DNA of 64,000 nucleotides from Streptomyces sp. L2 (GTDB taxonomy: Bacteria; Actinomycetota; Actinomycetes; Streptomycetales; Streptomycetaceae), in the NCBI RefSeq assembly GCF_004124325.1, contig NZ_QBDT01000001.1:1550001-1614000 (forward strand), read 5' to 3'. The translations under genes and the position numbers were made by a program. Positions 29,277 through 37,587 of this stretch are shown in pieces. The notes under the pieces were generated by a model. It made no database searches, had not been told where the DNA came from, and saw nothing but the letters and a program-made list of their open reading frames with translations. Within the stretch, counting starts at the first letter, position 1. Every line of letters begins with the position of its first letter.

Positions 29277-30221
29277 TTACGCCGCCGCGACGCGGGAGGC
29301 GAAGGTCATCAGTTCTGTGCGCCACTCCGGTGGGAGGGTGGCGTCGGCGGCGGTGCGGGACGCCCTCTTGACGAGGTCGCGGATCATGCGTTCGGCCACG
29401 TCCCGTTCCTCGCCGTCGAGGAGCATCTCGCGGAGCAGATCGGCCTCCCAGGCGTACTCGGGGCCGCCGTCGAGGAAGCCGCGCAGGCGCCACGCGGCGT
29501 GCAGGGCGGCGGCGTAGGACTCGTAGGCGGGGGTGAGGTCCGCGCGGCCGGCGAGGGCCGCGCCGATGAGGAGGGGTGCGCGCAGGGCGTACCAGCCGGC
29601 GCGGCAGCCGCTGTCGCAGCCGGAGACGCAGCGGCCGGGCCACGGGTCGTCGAGGTAGGCGACGGTCATCGCCTCGCGGGCGTACAGGCCGATGGACCGG
29701 TCGGCGCGCAGTTCGTCCCAGTGGTCCCGTGCGACGCCGGTCAGGGCGCCGCCGGCCAGCCGGCCGGCGCAGGCGAGCGCGAGGTCGCCGGCGAGTGTCG
29801 CGGCGTACGTGCCGTGCCGGCGGGCGTCGCCGCCCCAGCCGCCGCGTTCGTGCTCGGCGGCGTGCGCCACGTGCAGGGCGGGCATGCCGCGCCGTACGGC
29901 CACCCCGTCGTGCTCGTCCGCGCGCAGCAGCGCGGCGGTGTCGAGGAGTTCGAGGGCGGCGGCCGCGTCGACGGCGCGCTCGTCGTCCGGGTCGCCGCCG
30001 GCCGCGAGGTAGCCGGTGAGCAGGACGACGGGACGGACCCGTTCGCCGCCGGCCGCGACGAGTTCGGCCAGTGACTCGACGAGGCCCGCGGCGCGCGCGT
30101 GCCCCGCGTGCCGGCGGTACTCGTCGCCCAGGACCGCGCGCAGTCTCGCCTCGACGCGGTCCAGCATGTCCTCGCGCCGGCGGGCCGGGGCGGTTGCCTT
30201 GGGGTCGTGTTCCGTCAGCAT
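29277..30221 (-). CDS. Polyprenyl-synthetase-like protein with degenerate aspartate motifs (probable pseudoenzyme)
   Basis: A 314-residue trans-prenyltransferase fold protein. GERVRPVVLLTGYLA near residue 60 matches the GGKRLRP substrate-binding motif, and AAALELLDTAALL leads into the first Asp-rich region. There the usual HDDxxD reads RADEHD, so the first Asp is Ala, followed by a normal RRGMPALH. The second motif, normally DDxxG/D, reads GFLDGG. Both metal-binding sites are thus damaged and chain elongation is doubtful. A CVSGCDSGC triple-cysteine stretch near residue 180 is not typical. It is divergent from the Asn-rich gene across 272 bases. ATG 30221 has GGAGGT upstream. Confidence 0.8.
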   Translation of the reverse strand: MLTEHDPKATAPARRREDMLDRVEARLRAVLGDEYRRHAGHARAAGLVESLAELVAAGGERVRPVVLLTGYLAAGGDPDDERAVDAAAALELLDTAALLRADEHDGVAVRRGMPALHVAHAAEHERGGWGGDARRHGTYAATLAGDLALACAGRLAGGALTGVARDHWDELRADRSIGLYAREAMTVAYLDDPWPGRCVSGCDSGCRAGWYALRAPLLIGAALAGRADLTPAYESYAAALHAAWRLRGFLDGGPEYAWEADLLREMLLDGEERDVAERMIRDLVKRASRTAADATLPPEWRTELMTFASRVAAA

Positions 30222-30493
30222 GGCGACCTCCTGCGGGGGTTACGTTCTGCGACCGACCCTGCTTCTTGCGTGAGGTGACCACAACGGCGGCAGGCGACGG
30301 CGCCCCCGCGTCGCCTGCGCTTTCGCGGGGGACGCCCCCGTGTCCTGCCATACCGGGGCGCCCGGCGGCGCCACCTTGCCATGCGCTTGCCACAAGCCAT
30401 CCGCCGCTTTAGCGCGGTGGTGCTGTATGGAGGCGCTGCTCGACACGCAGACCGGGCACCGGCCCGGCCCCACGCTCGTCCTCAGGAGATCCC

Positions 30494-30769
30494 ATGGCGA
30501 ACAACTCCCCGGCGAACAACTCCATGTCGAACAACAGCAACAACAACTCCAACAGCAACGCGAACATCAGCAACAACATCGACAACAACATCAACAACGC
30601 GATGATGAACGACGACATCGACACCCCGCGTCTGCAGAGCGTGACCGCGACGGACCTCAACGCCCTCGCCGAGGACCTGTCGATCGTCGCCAACGACAAC
30701 AACAGCAACAACAACAACGCGAACAGCAACTCGAACAACAACAACTCGAACGACAACGTCAACAACTGA
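30494..30769 (+). CDS. Asparagine-rich 91-residue protein of unknown function
   Basis: By direct count 37 of 91 residues are Asn, with Ser next. Two Asn/Ser blocks (residues 3-39 and 67-91) flank a central, more ordinary helix-like segment including RLQSVTATDLNALAEDL. There is no signal peptide, membrane segment or cysteine. Start and ribosome site are clear (AGGAGATCCC then ATG 30494). The AAC-rich composition differs sharply from the neighbouring genes. The HELGH metalloprotease gene starts one base after its stop, implying a translationally coupled pair. It could be a substrate or precursor of that enzyme, a structural or aggregating protein, or a non-ribosomal-cluster accessory. I do not recognise the family. 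Confidence 0.75.
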   Translation: MANNSPANNSMSNNSNNNSNSNANISNNIDNNINNAMMNDDIDTPRLQSVTATDLNALAEDLSIVANDNNSNNNNANSNSNNNNSNDNVNN

Positions 30770-30770
30770 C

Positions 30771-31673
30771 GTGGCGCCTGAGCGGGGCGGGGCGCGCCCG
30801 CCCGCCCCGCAGGCCGACCTCACCGGTGCCCCCCACGCCGTCGCCGCCTACCGCGACGAGCGCCGGCGCCTGCAGCGGGAGGCGGTCCTCGGCACCGGTG
30901 ACCTGATCGAGAAGCTGCTCACCGAGCGCCGTGCCCGGCTGGCCGCACTGCGGCGACTGGCCTGGGTGCGGCGCTTGTTCGACGTCACGCACCGGCAGGT
31001 GCGCCAGGTCCTCGCGGCCCCCCGGTACGCCGCCGTACTGCCGCTGCGCCGCTCGATGCTGGTGCACCTGGCCGAGCTGCCCCTGCCGCTGCCGGCCGAC
31101 GACCTGATCCTGAGCCATCCCACGCACGCCCCGGCCGCCGAGATCCTTCCCGGTCTCGCGGAGCTGCGGCCCTGGCGCGAGCCGGTGCTGCGCATCCTCG
31201 CCGAGTCCTCGCTGGCCGAGCGCGGCACACCGTTCCGTACCGTCGGCCCGCCGCACGCCGCCGTGATTCTCGGTGCCGACGGCCCGACCCTGGGCTCCCT
31301 CGCCGGGGTCGCCCACGAGCTGGGCCACTGCCTCTACGAGCGGGCCCGCCCAGGTACCGGTCTGCGCACCCGGCTCGCCTCCGAGCGCCTCGCGCACCGG
31401 CTGGAGGAGCAGCTGACGGCGGCGTACCTGCGCGAGCACGGCACGGCCGAGGAGGCCCACCGCTGGTGGCTGTACCAGCGGCAGGTCGACGCCTTCAACC
31501 TGTACTACTTCGAGCTGGAACGCTCCCTGATGCGCGAAGAGGCGGACACCGTCGAGGAGTTGACGACCGAGTCCGCCTCCGCGCTGCGCGAGTCGCTGTT
31601 CATCGTCCCGGGCAGCCAGGTGGTGTACGCGCGGGCGTCACTGGCCCGGCTGCCCGTCGGCGGCCCGCAGTGA
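30771..31673 (+). CDS. Putative gluzincin-type zinc metalloprotease (HELGH)
   Basis: A 300-residue soluble protein. VAHELGHCLYERA near residue 183 is a zincin HExxH site, and a Glu in LASERLAHRLEE about 24 residues on could be the third ligand, as in M3/oligopeptidase-type gluzincins. The N-terminal 130 residues are helical and Arg/Leu-rich. C-terminal WWLYQRQVDAFNLYYFELE is aromatic-rich. At 300 residues it is much shorter than M3 peptidases (about 600), so it may be a specialised protease. GTG 30771 directly follows the Asn-rich gene's stop, with no own ribosome site, implying coupling. Its last 36 bases overlap the convergent MbtH gene. Confidence 0.7.
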   Translation: MAPERGGARPPAPQADLTGAPHAVAAYRDERRRLQREAVLGTGDLIEKLLTERRARLAALRRLAWVRRLFDVTHRQVRQVLAAPRYAAVLPLRRSMLVHLAELPLPLPADDLILSHPTHAPAAEILPGLAELRPWREPVLRILAESSLAERGTPFRTVGPPHAAVILGADGPTLGSLAGVAHELGHCLYERARPGTGLRTRLASERLAHRLEEQLTAAYLREHGTAEEAHRWWLYQRQVDAFNLYYFELERSLMREEADTVEELTTESASALRESLFIVPGSQVVYARASLARLPVGGPQ

Positions 31674-31859
31674 GGCGGGCCGCGCGTCGCTCCAGTGGCG
31701 GTCGATGTGGTCGAGCACGGCCTGCCGGGGCGCGGCGGCGAGGTCGACCCGCCAGCCCGCCGGCACGTCGGCCGCGGCGGGCCACACCGAGTACTGGCCC
31801 TCGTCGTTGACCAGCGCCAGGTACTCGGCGCCGGGCTTCTCGAACGGCGTACCGCTCAT
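31638..31859 (-). CDS. MbtH-like NRPS accessory protein
   Basis: 73 residues with the MbtH-family landmarks: NDEGQYSVWPAAADVPAGW and the C-terminal IDRHWSDARPASL, including the conserved tryptophans that clamp adenylation domains. MbtH proteins fold and activate partner A domains. The only amino-acid A domain in the window is the A-PCP protein at 10130-12112, about 20 kb away, so it may serve that or another NRPS outside. It lies 47 bases after the stop of the LAL regulator on the same strand and its 3' end overlaps the metalloprotease gene by 36 bases. ATG 31859 has GGAGAGA upstream. Confidence 0.93.
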   Translation of the reverse strand: MSGTPFEKPGAEYLALVNDEGQYSVWPAAADVPAGWRVDLAAAPRQAVLDHIDRHWSDARPASLRAADGQPGQ

Positions 31860-31906
31860 CGTGGTGGTCTCTCCTTCTCTTACGGCGGAACCCGGGACGC
31901 GCCCTC

Positions 31907-34900
31907 TCAGGCGAGGTCCAGGGCCTCGCTGAACGGCAGGTCGGCGGGCAGGTCCTGGCGGCGGGTGATGTTCAGCTTCCGGTAGACGCGGGTGAGGTGC
32001 TGTTCGACCGTGCTGACGGTGATGTACAGCTTCAGGGCGATCTCCCGGTTGGTGTGGCCGTGCACGGCGAGCAGGGCGACCCGCTTCTCCGACTCGCTGA
32101 GTTTCGCGTCGAGTTCGGCGTTGCGGGCGGCGTCGGGCGCGTCGACGGCGGCCCGGCCGGGCAGGATCCGCTCCCTGAGGGTCTGGGCGCCGCATTCCTT
32201 GGCCAGCTGCCAGGCGCGCCGGTTGACCATGGTGGCCCGGCCCGGATCGCCCGACTCCTTGAACGCCTCGCCCAGGTCGGCCATGGCACGGGCGAGTTCG
32301 AGCCGGTCGCCGGAGCGGCGCAGCTCGTCGACGGCGTGGGTGAGCAGCGCGGGGCGCTCCGCGGGTTCGGCGAGGGCCGCCTTCAGTCGGACCGTGAGAC
32401 CGTTCACCCACGGGTGGGCGATGTCCCGGGAGGCGAGCTGGTCGGCGACCAGGCGGGCGGCCTGGCGGACCTCACCGAGCTGGAGCAGCGCGTCGGCGGC
32501 GAGGGTCCGCCAGGGCAGCACGACCGGCCGGTCGATGCCCCAGCGGCGCATGGCACGCCCGATGTCCAGATAGTCGGCGAGCGCGGCCTGGTAGCGGTTG
32601 GTGGCGAAGTAGTAGGTGCCGCGCGCCTTGAGGTGGGCCAGGAGCTGGAACGTTCCGGCAAGGCCCTCGGGCTGCGGGCGGCACACCTCCCGGCCGGCGT
32701 CGTCGTGCCGGCCCATGGGGGTGCGGGCGGCGGCCAGGGTGGCACCGGTCCAGCTGTGGAACAGGCTGTCGTCGTGCTCGGGCACCAGCGAGCGTGCCTC
32801 CAGGGCGAGTTGTTCCGCCCCCGGCAGGTCGCCCTGGCGCAGCAGGGCCTCGGCGCGGGTGAGCGCGAACACCGCCTGCCAGCCTGGCGCGCCCCGGCGG
32901 GCCGCCTCGTCCAGGTACGTCTGGGTCCAGGGCAGCGCGCGGCGCGGACCGTCGAGGTGCAGCAGGGCGCGCAGGGCCTGGAGGACGGGTGCGAGGGTGG
33001 TCTCGGCGGGGCTGGTGCGCCGCAGCAGCGCCTCGGCGATCTCGGTGCCGCGGGCGGAGCGCTCCCACTCCGGGACGCCCCAGAAGGCCACCGCCCAGCC
33101 CGGCCCGTGCGGTGTGGCGGGGGCGCGGTGCGCCGGCGCCGCGGACAGTGCGCGCTCCTTCGGCCGGGCGGATACGGCGGGGGGTGCGGGCCGCGCCGCC
33201 CAGTGCGGGAAGGCGGACAGTCCGTCCAGCAGCGGCACGCCCCGCAACTCGTCCCAGACACCGGGCTCGCCGGCGACGGCGTCGGCGCCGGGCGCCCCAG
33301 GAAACGCGGCGTGCCCGTCCGGCACAACCCCGCGCTGCTGCGGCGCGACCGCGCCCTCCCCGGACCGCCGGAAGCCCCTCCCGCCCACCGCGCCGGGACT
33401 CTCGGCGTACCGCCCACCCACGCTCGCCCGGGCTACGCCCCGACTGTCGACGGACCGGCGGTATGGCGCTGTACCTGGTGCGCCGGGGTTGTCGACGGAC
33501 CTGCCCGACAGCCCGGCGTCGGACACGCCTCGACCCTCCGCCGACCTGCCATAGGACCCCGTACCCAAGCCGCCCCGGTTGTCGGCAGTCCCGCCCGACA
33601 CGCCCGCGTCGGACACGCCTCGGCCCTCCACGGACGGGCCGTACGACCCCGCACCCGGTGCGCCGGGGTTCTCGACGGACCTGCCCGACAGCCCTGCGAC
33701 GGACGTACCTCGACCCTCCGCCGACCTGCCGTACGACCCCGCACCCAAGTCACCCCGGTTGTCGGCAGTCCTGGCCGACAAGCCCGCGTCGGACACGCCT
33801 CGGCCCTCCGCGGACCGGCCGTACGACCCCGCACCCGCGGACCCGCGGTCGTCAGCGGCCCGGCCGGACAGCCCGGCGTCGGACACACCCCGGCCCCCGG
33901 CCGACCTGCCGTACGCCCCCGTACCCGGTGTGCCGGGGTTCTCGGCCGAGCGGCCCGGGAGTCTCGCGGCAAGGTCGCCCGCGCCCGGAGCTTCGGCGAG
34001 GCGGCCGGACGCCTGGGCACCGGGTTCGCCCGCGCCCTCGGTGGAGCGGTGGGACGGCGCCGTGGTGGACGCACCCCAGCTCTCGGCGGACCGGAGAGAC
34101 GGCGCGCTTCCGCTCTCGGCGGACCGGTGGGACGGCGCGCTTCCGCTCTCGGCGGACCGGAGAGACGGCGCGCTTCCGCTCTCGGCGGACCGGAGAGACG
34201 GCGCGCTTCCGCTCTCGGCGGACCGGAGAGACGGCGCGCTTCCGCTCTCGGCGGACCGGAGAGACGGCGCGCTTCCGCTCTCCGCGGGCCGGGCGGACGG
34301 TATCCCGCCGGGTGCGTCCGGGTGTTCGTCGGCGCGCCCGGCGTCCCTCGTGCTTGGCTCGCCCAAGCTGCGCCCGGCGGACCTCGTCCCCGGCTCGCCC
34401 AAGCTGCGCCCGACGTCCCTCGCGCTCGGCGCGCCCAAGCTGGGTCCGGCGTCCCTCGCTCCCGGCTCGCCCCGAGTCTCGGGGGACGGGCCGGGTAGCC
34501 TCGCTCCCGGTGTGCCGGGGTCTGCGGCGGTGCGGGCCGGGGGCCTGTCGGTGGTGTGGCCCGGATACTCGGCCGGCGCGGTGCGCGGGACGGACGGGCG
34601 GTGCGGGGCGGCGCCCGGCGGGGGCTGGGCGGTGGTGGAGGCGGGCTGGTGCGGAGTGAGTGCGCGCAGCACCTCGCCAGCCTCGTCGATCCGTCCCTGG
34701 GTGACCAGCAGGCGGGCGAGCCGGGCGGCGACGGGTGACGGGAGCCGGCCGGCGCGCAGGGCGGCCAGCGGTTCTGCGAGCTGCTGGTCGGCGGCGGCCG
34801 GGTCGATGGCGAGCTGGGCGGCGGCCAGCGCGGTCCGCAACTCGGCGCTCTCCGCCGGGTCCTCGGTGCCCTCCAGCGCCACCTGGAGGCACTCCAGGGC

Positions 34901-36028
34901 CTTGCGGTGCTCGCCGTCGGCCAGCAGCCGGTCCGCGGCGGCGCGCAGCACCGGGCCCGCCCAGGCGGGTGCGGGCTCACCGGCCGCGAGGAGCTGCATG
35001 GCCACGTCTGTGGCCGGATGCCCCTGGGCGTGGGCGAGTTCGGCGGCCCGCTGGTGCCGCTGCGGGCGCACGGCGGAGTCCAGGTGGTCGAGCAGGGCGG
35101 TGCGCAGGGCCGGGTGCCGGAAAGCGGTGCCGTCCAGTAGTCCGGCCCGGGTGAGGGCGTCCAGGCAGTCCTTGACCTCGCCCTCGGGCAGGCCGAGCAG
35201 CCCCGCGACGGTGCCCGGTGCGGCGAGGGAGCCCAGCACCGCGACGGCTCCCGCGACGTCCTCGGTACGGCTGCCGCTGCGCCGCAGGCACGCGAGGAAG
35301 GCCTGGACGAAGGCCCGTCCCGGCCCGCCGTCCTCGGTCAGCGCCCGCAGCAGCAGCGGGTTGCCGCCGGTGAGCGCGTGGGCCTCGGCGGCGCCGCGCG
35401 GGCCGGCGCCGGAGCGCTCCAGGACCGCCGCGACGCCGTCCCGGGTGAGCGGGGCGAGTTCGATCCGGGCGAAGCCCGGCCTGCGCAGCAGGTCGGTGCC
35501 GAGTTCCGGGTCGTCGGCGCGTTCGTGCAGCGACTCGGCGAACACCAGCAGCACCCGGGCCCGGCGCAGCCGGCCGGCCAGGTGGAGCAGATAGCGCCGG
35601 GAGGGCTCGTCGACAAGGTGCAGGTCGTCGACGCAGATCGCCAGCGGCGTGTCGGCCGCCAGCCGCTGGACCGCGGTCACGAAGACCTGGCGGGCCGCGA
35701 TCCCCTCGGCGGCGGCGGACCCTCCGGCCTGCGCGGACCCTCCGGCTCCCGCGGTCGCCAGGTCCGGTACGGCGTCGAGCGCCCCCTCGGGGGCCGCCGC
35801 CGCCAATTGCGCCACCACACCGAACGGAATGTTCCGTTCAGCTCGCGCGCCCTCCGCGCGCAGCACCAGCGCCTTCGCCCGTACGGCCATTTCGGCGGCC
35901 GATTCGAGCAGTTCGGTCTTTCCGCAGCCCACCGCGCCCTCGATGAGCACGATCCGGGCGGCTCCGTCGACCGCCTCTCCCACCGCGGATTCCAGCAACT
36001 GGATTTGATTTCTCCGGTCCATATGCAT
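31907..36028 (-). CDS. LAL-type LuxR regulator expanded by 30- and 11-residue tandem repeats
   Basis: A 1373-residue regulator; LAL proteins are usually 900-1000. Walker A EGAVGCGKTELLES is near residue 31, followed by LAICVDDLHLVDEPS as Walker B. The C-terminal HTH reads LSESEKRVALLAVHGHTNRE then ITVSTVEQHLTRVYRKL. The excess length is an insert at about residues 575-870 containing six 33-bp repeats (34081-34278, RSAESGSAPSL units) and about six imperfect 90-bp repeats (33430-33960, GVSDAGLSGR units). The reading frame is preserved throughout. It is likely a pathway activator for one of the clusters. ATG 36028 or the in-frame ATG 36022 may start translation. MbtH follows in the same direction. 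Confidence 0.92.
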   Translation of the reverse strand: MHMDRRNQIQLLESAVGEAVDGAARIVLIEGAVGCGKTELLESAAEMAVRAKALVLRAEGARAERNIPFGVVAQLAAAAPEGALDAVPDLATAGAGGSAQAGGSAAAEGIAARQVFVTAVQRLAADTPLAICVDDLHLVDEPSRRYLLHLAGRLRRARVLLVFAESLHERADDPELGTDLLRRPGFARIELAPLTRDGVAAVLERSGAGPRGAAEAHALTGGNPLLLRALTEDGGPGRAFVQAFLACLRRSGSRTEDVAGAVAVLGSLAAPGTVAGLLGLPEGEVKDCLDALTRAGLLDGTAFRHPALRTALLDHLDSAVRPQRHQRAAELAHAQGHPATDVAMQLLAAGEPAPAWAGPVLRAAADRLLADGEHRKALECLQVALEGTEDPAESAELRTALAAAQLAIDPAAADQQLAEPLAALRAGRLPSPVAARLARLLVTQGRIDEAGEVLRALTPHQPASTTAQPPPGAAPHRPSVPRTAPAEYPGHTTDRPPARTAADPGTPGARLPGPSPETRGEPGARDAGPSLGAPSARDVGRSLGEPGTRSAGRSLGEPSTRDAGRADEHPDAPGGIPSARPAESGSAPSLRSAESGSAPSLRSAESGSAPSLRSAESGSAPSLRSAESGSAPSHRSAESGSAPSLRSAESWGASTTAPSHRSTEGAGEPGAQASGRLAEAPGAGDLAARLPGRSAENPGTPGTGAYGRSAGGRGVSDAGLSGRAADDRGSAGAGSYGRSAEGRGVSDAGLSARTADNRGDLGAGSYGRSAEGRGTSVAGLSGRSVENPGAPGAGSYGPSVEGRGVSDAGVSGGTADNRGGLGTGSYGRSAEGRGVSDAGLSGRSVDNPGAPGTAPYRRSVDSRGVARASVGGRYAESPGAVGGRGFRRSGEGAVAPQQRGVVPDGHAAFPGAPGADAVAGEPGVWDELRGVPLLDGLSAFPHWAARPAPPAVSARPKERALSAAPAHRAPATPHGPGWAVAFWGVPEWERSARGTEIAEALLRRTSPAETTLAPVLQALRALLHLDGPRRALPWTQTYLDEAARRGAPGWQAVFALTRAEALLRQGDLPGAEQLALEARSLVPEHDDSLFHSWTGATLAAARTPMGRHDDAGREVCRPQPEGLAGTFQLLAHLKARGTYYFATNRYQAALADYLDIGRAMRRWGIDRPVVLPWRTLAADALLQLGEVRQAARLVADQLASRDIAHPWVNGLTVRLKAALAEPAERPALLTHAVDELRRSGDRLELARAMADLGEAFKESGDPGRATMVNRRAWQLAKECGAQTLRERILPGRAAVDAPDAARNAELDAKLSESEKRVALLAVHGHTNREIALKLYITVSTVEQHLTRVYRKLNITRRQDLPADLPFSEALDLA
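33430..33960 (-). repeat. Imperfect 90-bp tandem repeats inside the LAL gene
   Basis: The GTCGGACACGCCTCG landmark or close variants recur at 33518, 33608, 33698, 33788 and 33878, an exact 90-base period. Each unit encodes a 30-residue Gly/Ser/Ala/Arg-rich segment, so copy-number change would keep the frame. Confidence 0.9.
34081..34278 (-). repeat. 33-bp tandem repeats inside the LAL gene
   Basis: TCTCGGCGGACC recurs at 34081, 34114, 34147, 34180, 34213 and 34246. The units are nearly identical (one carries GGTGGG for GAGAGA). They encode 11-residue SAESGSAPSLR units, and frame is kept. Confidence 0.95.
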
Positions 36029-36186
36029 CGCCGCCGCCTCACATCCCCCGTTGTCAAGGAAGCCGAAATCCGCCGGAACTTATCGGAGTACCGAGAGGGA
36101 CTTCTTCGTGACTTCCTCCAGACGTCCCCATGACTTCCCCAAGACAGCGCAAAGAAATTCCCTCGCGCGGGGCAACCGTCCTTCAA

Positions 36187-36204
36187 GGCCCCAGTTTAGG
36201 GGCC
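36187..36204. promoter_or_regulatory. Perfect 6-bp inverted repeat upstream of the LAL gene
   Basis: GGCCCCAGTTTAGGGGCC is a perfect stem with a six-base AT-rich loop. It sits 159 bases upstream of the LAL start in a relatively AT-rich gap (36029-36271) that must hold that gene's promoter. It could be an operator or a weak terminator for the metallophosphoesterase on the minus strand; no T tract follows. Confidence 0.4.
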
Positions 36205-36271
36205 CTGTCGGCGCATGCCGGTGACCGAAAGCTGCACGACAGCAAGTCCCCCCGGCCGGGCCGGCGGCCTG

Positions 36272-37102
36272 TCAAGAGGGCAGAATCCGCCGGGGGACGT
36301 CCCTCGGGTGGCCGGGACGGCGCCACTCACGCGGGTAGCCGACGGACACCTCCTCGAAGCGGACACCGTCGTGGAACGTCGTACGGGGGATGTGCAGATG
36401 GCCGTAGACGACGGCCGCCGCCCGGAACCGCACGTGCCAGTCGGCGGTCAGCGCGGTGCCGCACCACTGGGCGAACTCCGGGTGGCGCAGCACGTCGGTG
36501 GGGGTGCGGACCAGCGGGAAGTGGTTGACCAGGACGGTCGGCAGGGCCGGGTCGCAGTCGGCGAGTCGCCGCTCGGTCTCGGCGACCCGCGCCCGGCACC
36601 AGGCGTCCCGGCTGGGGTAGGGGTCGGGGTGCAGCAGGAACTCGTCGGTGCACACCACCCCGGCCGCGTACGCCTGTTCCAGCGCCTGCTGCTTGGTGGG
36701 GGCGGTGGGGGTGCGGAACGAGTAGTCGTACAGCAGGAACAGCGGCGCCACGACGACGGGTCCGCCGGGGCCGCACCACACCGGGTACGGGTCCTCCGGG
36801 GTGTGCACGCCGAGGCCGCGGCAGATCTCCACGAGCCGGCGGTAGCGGGCGTCGCCCCTGAGCCGCACGGGGTCCTCGTGCGCGGTCCACAGGTCGTGGT
36901 TGCCGGGCACCCACACCACGCGGGCCCACCGCTCGGCCAGCACGCCGAGGGCCCACTCCACGTCCGAGAGCAGCTCCCCCACGTCCCCGGCGACGAGGAG
37001 CCAGTCCCCCGGATCCTCGGGGCGTACCCCGTCCAGGATCCGCCGGTTCTCCTCGAACGCCACGTGCAGATCGCTGATGGCCATCAGCCGTCCGTGCGCC
37101 AT
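36272..37102 (-). CDS. Calcineurin-like metallophosphoesterase
   Basis: 276 residues with all metallophosphoesterase blocks in order: ISDLHVAF (residue 9), VAGDVGE, WVPGNHDLW, LVNHFPL and VYGHLHIP, which supply the two-metal ligands. The physiological substrate is unknown. It is divergent from a phosphopantetheinyl transferase gene across a 485-base gap. A similar phosphoesterase/PPTase pairing is known in Streptomyces, so this may be an inherited housekeeping pair rather than cluster-specific. ATG 37102 fits the motif start. Confidence 0.92.
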   Translation of the reverse strand: MAHGRLMAISDLHVAFEENRRILDGVRPEDPGDWLLVAGDVGELLSDVEWALGVLAERWARVVWVPGNHDLWTAHEDPVRLRGDARYRRLVEICRGLGVHTPEDPYPVWCGPGGPVVVAPLFLLYDYSFRTPTAPTKQQALEQAYAAGVVCTDEFLLHPDPYPSRDAWCRARVAETERRLADCDPALPTVLVNHFPLVRTPTDVLRHPEFAQWCGTALTADWHVRFRAAAVVYGHLHIPRTTFHDGVRFEEVSVGYPREWRRPGHPRDVPRRILPS

Positions 37103-37587
37103 TCGCCCGACCCTACGGTCCGCCGAGGTCTTGGGTGTACCCCTGAAACCCCCTAGCGGGGCGCCGGTTCACCGCGGCAGGGCGATGCCCCTTCGCGCAG
37201 TTCCCCGCGCCCCCTACGGGCCGTGGTCAGCCGCGGGCCGGTGGGGGCTGGTCGCGCAGTTCCCCGCGCCCCTTTCAGGGGCGTTGCGTCCCCTGAGTGC
37301 CCGGTGACCCGGCGCCTTCGCGACTCCGTGAGGGCAGGCGCCCCTTCAGGGGCGCGGGGAACTGCGCGCAGTATCCCCACCGGGCGGCGGCCGGATGACA
37401 ACCGTATGGCAACCCGCCGCCACGACACCCCTCGCCTAGCAGGGGACCGTCGCTTTCCGACCCGCCGGTCGACCGGACGGCAGCCGTCCCCCGGCTCCCG
37501 CTGGAGCCACCCCTCTCCCCGGCGGAACGTGAGAACACAGCCGCACCGCAGACCCGCGAGACGGCCCGTCCCACGAGGGTGATCCCC
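37103..37587. repeat. Divergent intergenic region with three copies of the dispersed element and a 20-bp inverted repeat
   Basis: Three copies of GCGCAGTTCCCCGCGCCCCT or near variants lie here, at 37195-37214, 37254-37273 and, in opposite orientation, 37348-37367. The second and third are exact reverse complements separated by 74 bases, so a long cruciform or hairpin is possible. The rest (37370-37587) is ordinary GC-rich sequence that must contain the PPTase promoter. No small gene is convincing. Confidence 0.8.

Noticed and set aside
25684..30393. 1569-codon minus-strand open frame
   Set aside because: Low-complexity Arg/Pro/Ala sequence antisense to the LuxR-type and acyl-CoA-synthetase-like genes and running across an intergenic gap; it lacks any recognisable motif.
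34081..34278. 33-bp repeats as a CRISPR array
   Set aside because: There are no spacers, no cas genes, and the repeats encode 11-residue units of the LAL protein.
36187..36204. Intrinsic terminator
   Set aside because: The stem is only six base pairs and is followed by no T tract on either strand; it is kept only as a possible operator.
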